From: Parapristionchus giblindavisi
Taxonomy: Eukaryota; Nematoda; Chromadorea; Rhabditida; Diplogasteridae
Direction: 5' to 3'
NCBI GenBank assembly: GCA_943737045.1
Contig: CALSFV010000205.1
Coordinates: 822,001 to 886,000 of the forward strand
DNA: 64,000 bases
Shown here: piece after piece, positions 38,888-49,598 of the stretch
Layout of the letters: every line of letters starts with the position of its first letter
Position numbering within the stretch: the first letter of the stretch is position 1
Made by a program: the position numbers and the translations under genes
The notes under the pieces: generated by a model
Told to the model about the DNA's origin: nothing
Seen by the model: only the letters and a program-made list of their open reading frames with translations
The model's database searches: none

Positions 38888-39569
38888 TATCTTTTGCGTT
38901 GTTCTCATTCAATTTTTGGTACAAAATGACGTTCTCATTTACAATTTTAGATGTATCTTCTACAGTAGCACAACACAACAATTTTTGGCAAGATACTATA
39001 ACATCTTTATCGGCTAGTCATCATCAATGTGGATAAAACACTTGGTTTAAATTGGTGAATGAAGTCAATAATGTCGAGTATGTCGATAAGTCATTCAACT
39101 CCCATCGCAGGTCGCAAGTATTCGCATCTGAATTCAGTCTTTTATAGGCATCGATTCACTGCTTTTCAAGTCAAGGAGAACTTGCAACGTTTCTCCCAAA
39201 GATCTTGATTTACAAAAGTATTACCTCTCAGAAAAATGAAGTGTTAATATTCCCATAGGTGTTCCGGGTGAAACTGTAATCCCCAATGTGTTCTAAGTAA
39301 CACCTTTTGGGGGTCAATTGGAAAAAAATCCAATAGAATTCAATCGAACAATCTGATGTTTTCAATAGAACACATCAAAAGGCTGCATAGATTATTTACA
39401 CATTTTTTTCTGAGTGTATTATTAATTATTATTGAAATTTCGGATTTCATAAAAAAAGTTGCACGAAGTTTCTTACGTGTCAATAAAATTGTAATTCTTG
39501 AATCGATCAAGTTTCTACGGGGACATCTCAGCAACTAACGCCTCGTCGTCTTTTCCATCCTGAAAATAT

Positions 39570-40930
39570 TTTATTAAATTCAAATATTAGCAAAAAAATA
39601 TTAGCAATATTCCCAGATGAACAATATGGTTTCAGACAGAAAAGATCGCGCGAAATGCAAATGTTGGAAGTATTAGAGCATTGGACTTCTTCTATCAGCG
39701 AAGGAAAACCGGTTGATGTAATATATTTTGACTTTGCAAAAGCTTTCGATAGAGTTTCTCATGCTAAACTCCAAATGAAACTTGGAACCATTGGATTGTC
39801 GGATAAGACTGTTAACTGGATATTCACCTATTTAAGTAATCGATCCTTCCAGGTTAGAGTCCGTGAAAAGCTATCACATTCACTTAGTGTTACAAGCGGT
39901 GTCCCACAGGGCTCCGTTTTGGGTCCGCTTCTTTTCCTCATATATACCTCGGAAATTCCTTCACTAGCCCAACAAAACGGAGTTGTAGCTAGAATGTACG
40001 CAGATGATATAAAAATTTATCGCTCTTTTGAAGCTGGTGATTCCCCGTTACACCTACAAACATCAATCGATACCATTGTAAAATGGTCCGATGAGTGGCA
40101 ACTTCCACTTGCTGCGCACAAATGTAATTCATTACACCTAGGTAGATCTAACCCTAAGCGAAAATACAACATCGGAACTGCAACTCTTGAGCAGAAGGAC
40201 ATGGTTAGAGATCTCGGTTTCCTCATTCAGAAAACCCTAACATTCTCCGCCCATAGCAGACAAACAGCTTCAAAGGCGAAAACTGCATGCCACATAATCC
40301 TTAGAGCTCTTCGCACCAAAAATGTAGCCATTCTACTAAAAACATATTCAATCTATATCAGACCCATACTTGAAAGTGCATCTACAGTTTTTAATCCATA
40401 CCAAAAAGGTGACAAAAAGATCTTAGAACGAGTACAGAATTATTTCACTAGACGAGTATTCAAGCGCTGTTTTAATGCAGCGTGGGATTCAATGCCGAAA
40501 GTTTCCCTTAGGAATAAACAACTAAACTTAGATACTCTAGAAAAGCGTAGAGAAGAAATAGATATCAAAGCTGCCATGAAATTTATCAGAGGTAAATATA
40601 GGATCTCAAATTTAAAACCTCACTACTTTCGCCCCTATATCACTCATAATGGTCTAAATTTCAACAATCCAGGCTCACGATTTCATTACAGGCATAATAG
40701 CTTCTTTCCTAGAGCGGCAAGGCTCCTCGTACAACCGAAAAACCGAATTACTTTCAGTTTCCCTGAGTTAAATTGACAAGATATTTGCCCTATCCCCATA
40801 GACCTATGTCCATTATTCAACCTCCACGTTTGTTTTGTTGTTGTGTGTTCATCATTCTTTTAAATTTATTTATCTATTATTATTTACCGTGTTTTCTTGT
40901 AAAACGCATAAATTTATTATTATTTATTAT
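39570..40930 (+). mobile_element. 5'-truncated non-LTR retrotransposon
   Basis: The reverse-transcriptase frame starts near DEQYGFRQKRS (about 39617) with no endonuclease domain upstream, and is followed by a 3' tail ending in TTATTA-type repeats. 5' truncation and a simple-repeat 3' end are usual for LINE insertions. Confidence 0.85.
39655..40776 (+). CDS. Reverse transcriptase fragment of a non-LTR retrotransposon (373 residues)
   Basis: Motifs in order: DVIYFDFAKAFDRVSH (palm, first catalytic Asp), SGVPQGSVLGPLLFLIYTSE, and ARMYADDIKIY (catalytic YADD), then a thumb and C-terminal region. The frame is intact to a stop at 40774-40776, suggesting recent insertion. The true start is lost; the frame runs open upstream of the ATG into FPDEQYGFRQ. 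Clade looks CR1/jockey-like, not certain. Confidence 0.93.
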   Translation: MQMLEVLEHWTSSISEGKPVDVIYFDFAKAFDRVSHAKLQMKLGTIGLSDKTVNWIFTYLSNRSFQVRVREKLSHSLSVTSGVPQGSVLGPLLFLIYTSEIPSLAQQNGVVARMYADDIKIYRSFEAGDSPLHLQTSIDTIVKWSDEWQLPLAAHKCNSLHLGRSNPKRKYNIGTATLEQKDMVRDLGFLIQKTLTFSAHSRQTASKAKTACHIILRALRTKNVAILLKTYSIYIRPILESASTVFNPYQKGDKKILERVQNYFTRRVFKRCFNAAWDSMPKVSLRNKQLNLDTLEKRREEIDIKAAMKFIRGKYRISNLKPHYFRPYITHNGLNFNNPGSRFHYRHNSFFPRAARLLVQPKNRITFSFPELN

Positions 40931-41394
40931 TATTACCGTGAACAATCCAAGTCCTTTGGTGGTCGTGTCTTTGATTTCCTGATTGGTCTCGCTCTAGAGT
41001 TTTTCGGGAACCATAAAGGACCAAAGGACCAAGACATGCTTCTGCAAAAAAAAAATTTCGCTAGCCATCTTTTTTCTCTAACATGCAAAATCTGGTTTTG
41101 TGTATTTTGAAATAATAAAACATGGCCAAAATGCGCTGCTGAGTGGATATTGCAAAAATTTTCAAATGCACTGCCCTGTATTTTAATTATATTAATAATT
41201 TATCGACGCCATGATAGGCTAAATTCCAATAATAATAAGTTCCATATCATTTCTTCCATTTGGCTTTCTGAACAATTGATCGATAAACGATAATGATACC
41301 AAAAACTCTTTTAAAATGAGAGTTCCTTCGTTTGATCTTGTAAATGTCGCGGAAAAGAAATGTGAATAAAACTCTCTTCGTTTTACATACTCGC

Positions 41395-41794
41395 TCGCGC
41401 CTTTTCGTTCGGTTTCTTTTGTTTTTAGCTTTTTCAATAGGGACATTCGTTATCAATTGATGTTATCACCAATGGAAAAGTATATCTCACAATGATGAAA
41501 CATATGTGAAACAAATTTCTGAAACTACATTATCAAATATCAGTTTTCTTCGCCCGAAATATTTATGCTCACTAATATGACAAATATGCTAGTACTGGGA
41601 CTGTTTTCAGTTTCCCTCATCCGTAATGAGTTGTCGTAAGGGACATCTTAGAGTTGATCTTTGATCTTTGATCCACACGATTTAAAGGAATATCCGAGCT
41701 AATGCGAGATTCTCCGCTCTGGTAATACTCTCTCTTTTTTTCGCTGTCCGTAAAATAGCGCGGAATATCAAATTAGCTCTGTCGTACCTTTAAA
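41395..41794 (+). repeat. Family-4 repeat (copy e) with family-1 edge
   Basis: Sister of 32030-32455 through the duplication. The right part (41681-41794) is a full family-1 palindrome from TTTAAAGGAATATCCGAGCT to GTCGTACCTTTAAA. Confidence 0.7.
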
Positions 41795-43750
41795 GTCACC
41801 CTGTAGGGGACCTTTTTAAAAGAAACTGTTAAACGTTTAAAAACGATTACTAACGCTTTCTTCATTTCACACATCAAACCTCACTGACAATGAGAGCAGA
41901 TAAGAAAGAGGTTATCTCTAATAAGTGTTTGTCACATCATGAGCGGCTGCCCCGACAATTAAACTTCCAAGCATGAGAGGCTATTAATCGTTGCAAATTC
42001 CTTCCTCAATAAATCTCTTCAATCTGATCAGAAAGCAAGTGATCAAGATCAACGATCAAGAAAGAAGATCGAAGATCAAGATGAGGAGGATCAAAGATGA
42101 TCAAGAGCAGGGCTGGGACAGAAATTTTTTTTATCTTAAATCAGAAAACAGAAATTTCTGTTTTGAAAAAAAAAACAGAAAAAAATAGATAATTCAGAAA
42201 AAAAACATAAAATGTCATAAAATCATTGATTTACCTTCTTTTCTAAATATTTTTATTAGTTTGGTTACAGAACCAATTTCGCGTACATTTTAATCTAGGC
42301 GCCAGCGAAAAACAACAAAATAGCAACAATATAGAATCGAAACGATCACTTGACTAGCTCCAGCACCGAGATACCAAAGTCCGAATTCCAAAACCTAGAT
42401 ACCAAAGTTTTCTGCCGTATATACACAGAGATTGAATTTGACAGAGTGGGGATAGTTGGCGAACTATTGTTCGGTATTCTGGCGAATGCTTGTCTCTATG
42501 TGGAAAATAGCTGCTTTTTCGACTACCATTTGCCTGAAAGTGGGCAAATCGTGTACACAAATACGGAAAGATTGGAAATCTGATGTCATATTTGAGACAA
42601 TTTACTCTCAGGTAATTTTTATTTTAAAAGAAATCTATAATATTATTATAACATAATTTAAAGCTTTCCTTCACTGGTTCCGTGGCTACTGGACAGAAGG
42701 TGCAGCAAGCATGCGCGAGCAAGAACGTTAAACCCGTAAGTCGTCTTAACTTAAGATCTTAAGATCTTAAGACCTTAAGATCCTTAAGACTTATCTTAAG
42801 TCTTCCTTAATTAAGCAATAAATAAATAATTAATAATTAATAATATAATATTTATAATTAATTAATCAATCTAAGGTGACCCTCGAGCTCGGTGGCAAGT
42901 CCGCTCTGGTGATCTTCGAGAATTCCGATGTGAAGAGCGCCGTCGCTGCAGCAATGCTCGCGAACTTCTTGAATCAGGGTGGGTTATGCATCGTTACATT
43001 AACCTGACGCGCCTACGCCGTCACGTAAAAAATGTTATATTTGGCTTACTCGCGCGTCGGCGTTGTCAAGTGGAAAACCCTGATGGTCCATGAAATTAAT
43101 GTAAAAGGTTACGGAGTCAATCATTATTGATCGATGGTACGGTAGCTTCTACAGATTCATTAGGGGTAGCAGGTTGAGTTGAATTCTAGATACGCATTAT
43201 GAACATTGGCCAAAATTCACATGTCTATAAAAACCCTCACGGAACGTCTCATAACGTGTCTTTATGGGTTCATTATTAATATTCTCCTCCCTGAATCAAT
43301 GTATTCTCCGGTAAAAGTGTATGAGCGCCTGCCACTATGATTTTTTTTCTCTCGCATTTGGATGAAAGTCGATTGGTTGATGTGGTTGGGGGTCATGAGA
43401 AGGCCTATCGACTTGATTTGGCCAAAATCGCAGATTATCGATTTTTTGTGGTCTACCACAGAAATTGCCATAACTCGGTTCATTTTCATCGTACAAAGAC
43501 CAGACAGGAGTCATTCGAATCGTATTAGTATGCTCTACAAAAAAGGTTTTTCGCACACAATGGCGGAAAACCCGTCTTCAATGTGTTTCACCCAAAAAAC
43601 TGATTCTATGACTATAAAAGTGAGTGATTCTCGAAAATTTCTCAGAAACACAATGAATTTTATTGCAATAATGGACTCGCCGCACCCGATATAGGGTACG
43701 TATGTAGTTCACTTGACTCATCTCTCGCCCCGGGACATCGAAATATAGAG

Positions 43751-44447
43751 TAGGGTGACGAGAATCGCTCTCGAATGAGCCTGTTTTGTAGTCTCTATCG
43801 AGTCGAGGTCGAATGGAGAGGATATTCGTTCCCCTTGGCAGTCTCTATCTCTCTCCCTCGGATAATCGTTTTTAGGTCGAATCGAAGTCGAGTCGAGCGT
43901 TTTTCAAGGCCGTGTTTGAACAAAACTAGACAAATTATGTATATTTGAAATCAGCATAACGAGATCTTTAAAAAGATACACAATTCGCATCAAATAATTC
44001 AGATTTCTCTTTTTCTTTGATGAGTACCGTATCCCAATACATTAGATGGGATATGAGTGAGATTGAAGAGTTTGAATCTGATGACGAATTGGAACTTTAA
44101 TAATAGTTTTGCCATAATGATTGTTATCAAATTAATATTATTATTGTATCATAAACCAACAAATTATTAACAAAACATTTTTTTGAAAAAAAATTGTTAA
44201 ATTTGGCTTCGTTTTATAGCACTTAATGAGCTCATGTCAGAAGTTTAAAGTTTTGAATTTGGTCAATGCAGTGCTGAGAAAAACCTTTCCATTCGATTTC
44301 GACTCGACTGTTTTTTGACTATTCGAGACAATGACCCCCTCTCCCGGCTCATTCGATGAGAGAGAGATCGTAAATGCCTCTCTCCCCGATAACTCGGCCA
44401 AGACTGCCAGTGGGAACGAATACTCTTGCGCCATTCTTTCCACCCTA
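43751..44447. mobile_element. hAT-like element with perfect 8-bp target duplication
   Basis: Ends TAGGGTG and CACCCTA, flanked by ATATAGAG on both sides (43743-43750 and 44448-44455). Subterminal regions are long imperfect inverted repeats rich in GTCGAGTCG and CTCTCTC. An 8-bp duplication with TAGGG ends is the hAT signature. A frame at 44020-44100 ends EEFESDDELEL, perhaps a transposase tail. Confidence 0.85.
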
Positions 44448-45027
44448 ATATAGAGTACTCCCGGACTTGGTCATTTTTTTCAAAAAAATGGTTTTTTGAC
44501 CATAACTCGCTTCAAATTGGTCGTAGACACTATTTAAAAAAAGGAAAATAAAGCTCTCAATGAGCGCAACAAAATACATTTATATGATTATCACGCAAGA
44601 GATCATCATTCCCGAGCTATAATACGATTTCCTCAATTTGAAGGAAGAATCTGAAGTTCTGTTATCTTTGTTTACATTCGAGATTTTATTATTAGTAGCA
44701 TAATTTTATAAAAAAATAGCATGAGTTAGATTACTTTTATACAACTTAAAAAGTTTACATAGAATTGAAATTGAGAATAGAACGGCGGATTCATTTACTG
44801 ATCGAATACGAGTTCACTAGATGGGTCACGGCCATCATCCGTGAACAGATTGTTCTTCTCATTGTGAATCCAATCGTAGATCTCGTCAGGGGAGATAATC
44901 CGATCACCCTCGTGCGCTGCCACTTCATCCTCGATGAATGCTCCATCCTCATCTACCTCCTTCTGCCACTCATTGATGAAGTTCTTGACGATCTCTATTG
45001 GTTCTGCCCCCCGTCACTGCCTTCTTC

Positions 45028-45140
45028 TTTTATTCTCAATTATTCTTCTATTCTCAATGTATTTTCAATTTATTCTCAAATATTCTCAATTTATTCTCAA
45101 TTTAATTTATTCTCTTGCTGTATTCTCAATTTCTATTCTA
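45028..45140 (+). repeat. Tandem repeat of TATTCTCAATT-type units
   Basis: Imperfect TATTCTCAATT/TATTCTCAAAT units just inside the right arm of the foldback element. Confidence 0.75.
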
Positions 45141-45564
45141 TGTAAACTTTTTAAGTTGTGTAAAAGTAATCTAACTCATGCTATTTTTGATAAAATTATG
45201 CTACTAATAATAAAATCTCGAATGTAAACAAAGATAACAGAAATTCGGATTCTTCCTTCAAATTGAGGAAATCGTATGATAGCTCGGGAATGATGATCTC
45301 TTGCGTGATAATCATATAAATATATTTTGTTGCGCTTATTGAGAGCTTCATTGAAAATGTACGATGAAAATGAACCGAATTATGGCAATTTCTGTGGTAG
45401 ATCACAAAGAATCGATAATCTGTGATTTTGGTCAAATCAAGTCGATAGGCCTTCTCATGACCCCCAACAACATCCACCAACCGACTTCCATCCAAATCCG
45501 AGAGAAAAAATCATAGTGGCAACAGGGGGAGATTTTGATACACTTTTACAGGAGACCCGTGTTA

Positions 45565-45683
45565 AAGACACACAACGAACTAATTTGAAACTATCCACTC
45601 TGGCAACGCTCTCTCGCGTTTTTGTCTACAAAAAAGCGTGGCCAGAGCAGAGAGTAAAATAAGCTCAGGTGTGCCCCCCCCCC
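45565..45683. repeat. Family-1 MITE-like palindrome
   Basis: ACTAATTTGAAACTATCCAC, GGCAACGCTCTCTCGCG and GTGGCCAGAGCAGAGAGTAA, right after the foldback element and next to the ALDH9-copy exon at 45711. Confidence 0.7.
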
Positions 45684-45805
45684 TCAAAATTTATAACTTT
45701 TACATTGAAGGACAAGTTTGCACGAACGCGACGAGAGTCTTCGTTCAACGAGGAATCCTGGAGGAGTTCACGAACGCATTTGCCAAGGTATGGCACAATT
45801 GTTAA

Positions 45806-46130
45806 AGTGACGTCCCGTGCTCATTGGAAACTCTCCGCTCTGGTTACACTATCTTGCTTTCTTTGTCTGCGAGAGAGCATTGCTAAAGCGGAGAGTAAAA
45901 TTAGCTGTGCCTATAAGGTCTCTCAATCGCTCTTTCGCTCTTGTTAAGGCAAAAGTAAATCAATGCATAGTACTTTGTTAAATGAACAAACTTATAAGTG
46001 CATGTCATTGAAGTTTTCGCAAATGGAAAGAATATAACACAATGATGAAACATATATGAAGCAAATTTCATATTTTTCGCGAGAAATGTTTATGATCACT
46101 AATAGCTTGGGCGTGCCTTCAACCGATCAA
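45806..46130 (+). repeat. Family-1 plus family-4 repeat (copy f)
   Basis: AACTCTCCGCTCTGGTTACA and GCGAGAGAGCATTGC, followed by ATGATGAAACATATATGAAG and TTTATGATCACTAATAG. Fills most of the intron before the exon at 46248. Confidence 0.65.
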
Positions 46131-48208
46131 AACATCCTATTTTCTGTGCAACGCTTGACGACTATCAATCCACCTAGTGAAAGAAAGATCAATTTAGTAT
46201 AAAGAGTTCACAAGATCAAAGATCAAAGATCAAAGATCAACAATCAGGAGGCCAACGAGAAGTTGGTCGTCGGGGATCCCCTCAACGATGCCACTCGAGT
46301 AGGAGCCAATATCAATGAGGGTCATCTCAATCGAGTACTGGGATTCATCAAGAGTGCAACGGCTGAGGTGAGTGGGGATCAAAGATCAAATATCAACTAT
46401 GAGATGAGCCAATAGAATGACTAAGCATTAAATTTACATGAATTGAAACGAAAAACTTTACTGGAGTTCACTCTATGGTTATTAGAAAATGAGAGATTGA
46501 GAAAATGAAAGATCAAAGATCAAGTTTTAATTCAGGGTGGTAAGGTTCTTCGTGGTGGTGTTCGTGTGCATCCCGAAGGAGTCGAGGGTGGATTCTACCT
46601 GGAACCGGCTATTATCTCTGGTCAGTTGAGAGCTCTCTCATGATAACCCATCTGAGCTGCTAATGACCCTTTCATTGACTCTACTCGTTAGATTTGCCTT
46701 ACGCGCCTACGCCGCCACGTAGACTCACGTAGATTTACGCGGACGCATACGAGGTGTAGCGCGCGTTTATGTGACGGCGTAGGCGCGTAAGGCAAATGTA
46801 ACACCATTAAACAAACCGACATAGTTGTTTAAAATGTAGATCTAATGTAAGCGGATATTGTCGATTTTGTCTGACGAAATGTGTATTCAAAAGTCAATAT
46901 TAGTAGTGAGACGAAGCATCATCAACTTACCTATTGACAGCTGAACTTTGCGCTGCGTTACTCCTTGAAATGTGCAACTATTGACATCATCCTCTTGTCT
47001 GTCTTTTAGTGCTTTGAAATCAGAAGACCAAAAATCACATCATTATCTAAGAATCAAGTTCATCCGAGAAGAAAAATTACAGGATTGACCGACGACGCGA
47101 AGGCGGTCAGAGAGGAGATCTTCGGAGCCTGTGCACTCATCCTGCCATTCGACACTGAAGAGGAGGTGAGATCAGAAGATCAAAGATCAAAGATCAAAGA
47201 TCAATTTCATATCGTTTCAGGTCATCGCTCGCGTGAACAACACTTCCTATGGATTGGCCGCTGGTGTGTTCTCGAAGTAAGCTCGGAGATCAAAGATCAA
47301 GAGATCAAAGTATCAACTTTTCAGGAACCTTGGTCGTTGTCACCTGATCGCAGCTCAGATCGAGGCCGGCACCGTCTTCTGTAACACGTACAACGATACG
47401 GAAGTGAACGTGCCTTTTGGAGGATACAAGAACTCTTGTAGGTGGTGTTTATTTATTTATGTGATGCACCGGAGCAAATACAGAAGTGATAGGTGAAATA
47501 ATAATAATAGAATGTGGTAGGTGCTAGGAATTAAGTGTCCTTGTAGACTGATAAATCGCTTGTGCAACAAACGTGAAGGCATGAATAAGATTGGAGATAC
47601 TTTGATTTGCCAATCTTCAAGGATATGATACTAAATAAATATTATTTTCTGCGCTTTGCCTAGGATGTTAATTATGATCTATCGTTTCTGAACTCGATTC
47701 CCGGATTTGAATGTGAAAAGAAGCATATCTTGCGTCTTTTTGTGTACTTCTTCTCCGTCTTTAGTATGTTGACAAATGGATCGCGGTGCAAAATAACTCT
47801 TCGATCTAATATAGACAAAAAGACTGCAATCAGAAAATGCCAATATTTGTTATGATATCAATATTTGCGTTTGAAATTGCAGTTATTGGAAATTATCAAT
47901 CTTTGTAATGATATCAATATTTGTAGGTCACGGTCGTGAGAATTGTCCCGACACACTCAAGGCATACACCCAAATCAAGGCCATCTACGTCAACGTGCAG
48001 GACACGTGCGAACATTGCTTCTGAAGATACTGACTCCGCCCCACTTTGTTTGTTTTTCATTTTGTATTTGGCCATGAATAAAGAGAATATTTATTTTACA
48101 AGGTGTCCAAGCCCGCGAAGTTAAAGGGGCGGAGCCAGTGGCATTATATAAATAGATATAAGATCACCATAGAGAGTGAGTATATGTAATTCGTTTGACG
48201 TGTTTACT

Positions 48209-48297
48209 AATGGGGACCCATGGTCTAGGGGATAAGAGCTCGAATGGTCAACCGGATCGGTTGCTCGGCAAGGGAGTTCGATTCCCAAGGAAGACTA
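48209..48297 (+). other. tRNA-like element (copy 2)
   Basis: Duplicate of 37955-38040 with substitutions mostly outside the A- and B-box-like stretches (ATGGTCTAGGGGAT, GGGAGTTCGATTCCCAAGG). Confidence 0.5.
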
Positions 48298-48706
48298 ATA
48301 TTATCCTGAATCGTGAACTAACTTTTTATATAATAAATAAATTTTGTAAATTTTCTTCTTTTAGTTGTATTGAGTATTCGTTGTTTTGAAGGAATAATAT
48401 CAAGTTTCCAAGTAACTTTGACAAAGTGCTTATTATTTAGTAATGCCCTTTTCTCAATACCATGGGGAAATTGTTTCACAAGTTTCATCATGCATGAAAT
48501 TGTGGTAATTTTAAAATGCAAAGCAATATCATGGATGTTGAAGAATCGTTATATTTGCACCATATGGTAGAATGCTCTCATATGAGAAGTGTTGTTTATA
48601 GAGTATCATATAGAATATAGATAATCTAATAGTAAGCTGTTATAGATGATCTATCCTAGCAGAGATCTCGTATGAGACAAGCCCCTTTCTTTTCCACCTG
48701 CATGTC

Positions 48707-48779
48707 GCTTCCGTGGCGCAATCGGCAGCGCGTTCGGCTGTTAACCGAAAGGTCGGTGGTTCGAACCCACCCGGGAGCG
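48707..48779 (+). tRNA. tRNA-Asn(GUU)
   Basis: Identical cloverleaf to 38815-38887, with which it arose by the segmental duplication, while the flanks have diverged. Confidence 0.95.
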
Positions 48780-48975
48780 TAACTTTTGCGTTGTTCTCAT
48801 TTAATCTTTGATACACACTAATGTTGTACCTAGCTTTAAGTTTGTAATTTTTGCAATTGCACAACAGTACAATTTTGGCAAGGTACTATAACATCTTTAT
48901 CGGCTAGTCATCATCGACAATGCGGTTAATACAATTGGTTTGAATGTGGAGAAAATGAATGTTTACTTGGAAAAG

Positions 48976-49598
48976 TCATTCGACTCCCATCGCAGGTCGC
49001 AAGTATTCGCATCTGAATTATCTATCATTATCATTATTATTTGTCTTTCATAGGACATCGATTCACTGCTTTTCATGCCAAACAAAGGAGAACTTGCAAT
49101 GTCTCCCACAAAGATCTTGATTTACAAAACTTTTTCCTCTATTACTAATTATATTCAAATTTCGGATATCATAAAGAAGCTAAGAAGTTTCTCACGTGTC
49201 AATAAGATAGTAATTCTTGAATCGATCAAGATTCTCCGGGGACATCTCTGCCACTAACGCCTTACATTCGTCAACTTTTCCATCCTGAAATTTATTTATT
49301 TTTAAATAAAAAATTTGAAAAAAATTACCGTGAACAATCCAAGTCCTTTGGTGATCGTGTCTTTGATTTCCTGATTGGTCTCGCTCTCGAGCTTTTCTGT
49401 CACAGGACCGACACACGCTTCTGGAAAATAAGTATTTTGTAACCCATCTTTTTGTACGCCACTTAATCGAAGTCAAAGAATATCTACTCTGTTTTCGTGT
49501 TATGAAAGTCGATATAGAAAATAATCACCGGCTTCCGGCGGTAGGCAAATTCCGGTTACAGCGAGTGTGACCGCAAGCAGAAATAGTTCTCGAAACAT
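48976..49598 (-). CDS. Small secreted helical protein, family member A (95 residues)
   Basis: Exons 49598-49529, 49420-49329, 49284-49196 and 49012-48976 join in frame. MFRELFLLAVTLAVTGICL is a clear signal peptide. The mature part is Lys/Glu-rich and probably helical (VTEKLESETNQEIKDTITKG, DECKALVAEMSPENLDRF) and ends NYYLIDTCEYLRPAMGVE. Exon 2 (92 nt) and exon 4 (37 nt) have the same lengths as in member C. I do not recognise a named domain. The dead copy at 39094-41045 keeps exon 4 best. Confidence 0.82.

Larger units (their letters stand above)
39094..41045 (-). pseudogene. Dead 5'-truncated copy of small secreted-protein gene A
   Basis: Three blocks match exons 4, 3 and 2 of the gene at 48976-49598: about 39094-39130 (nearly perfect), about 39470-39566, and about 40933-41040. 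The second has a stop (CCGTAG) and small deletions; the third has a TAG in place of CTCGAG. Exon 1 is missing because the duplication ends near 41.1 kb. A retrotransposon sits in the intron between the exon-3 and exon-2 remnants. Confidence 0.82.
43305..45554. mobile_element. 2.2-kb foldback DNA element in the truncated ALDH9 copy
   Basis: Left arm (43305-43495 and 44550-44790) is inverted relative to the right arm (45110-45554): CCGGTAAAAGTGTATGAGCG against TGATACACTTTTACAGGAG. The left arm is interrupted by about 1 kb that includes a separate hAT-like insertion. The centre encodes a minus-strand remnant of about 70 residues ending ELVFDQ (about 45010 down to 44805). Confidence 0.8.
42456..48024 (+). 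pseudogene. 5'-truncated ALDH9 duplicate, possibly chimeric
   Basis: Exons 42664-42735, 42876-42978, 45711-45787, 46248-46367, 46536-46620, 47083-47165, 47221-47276, 47325-47437 and 47927-48024 copy ALDH9 exons 8-16, all in frame with intact splice sites. Glu (LELGGKS) and Cys (GQVCTNA) survive, but the N-terminal half with most of the NAD-binding fold is missing. GGYKNSG became GGYKNSC at an exon end. Upstream, an open frame (42456-42611) ends exactly at the retained donor in matching phase, giving a possible 320-residue chimera. Without expression evidence I call it a pseudogene or neogene candidate. Confidence 0.75.
41200..49450 (+). repeat. Segmental tandem duplication, copy 2
   Basis: Begins with the same GACGCCATGATAGGCTAA and follows copy 1 in order: family-4 repeat, GAGAGCAGATAAG block, ALDH9 exons 8-16, tRNA-like element, tRNA-Asn, gene A. 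Exons are nearly identical to copy 1. Extra material here: a foreign segment at about 42110-42611 replacing ALDH9 exons 6-7, and the foldback element at 43305-45554. Confidence 0.85.

Noticed and set aside
42664..48024. Second complete ALDH9 gene
   Set aside because: Exons 1-7 are absent; only exons 8-16 are present.
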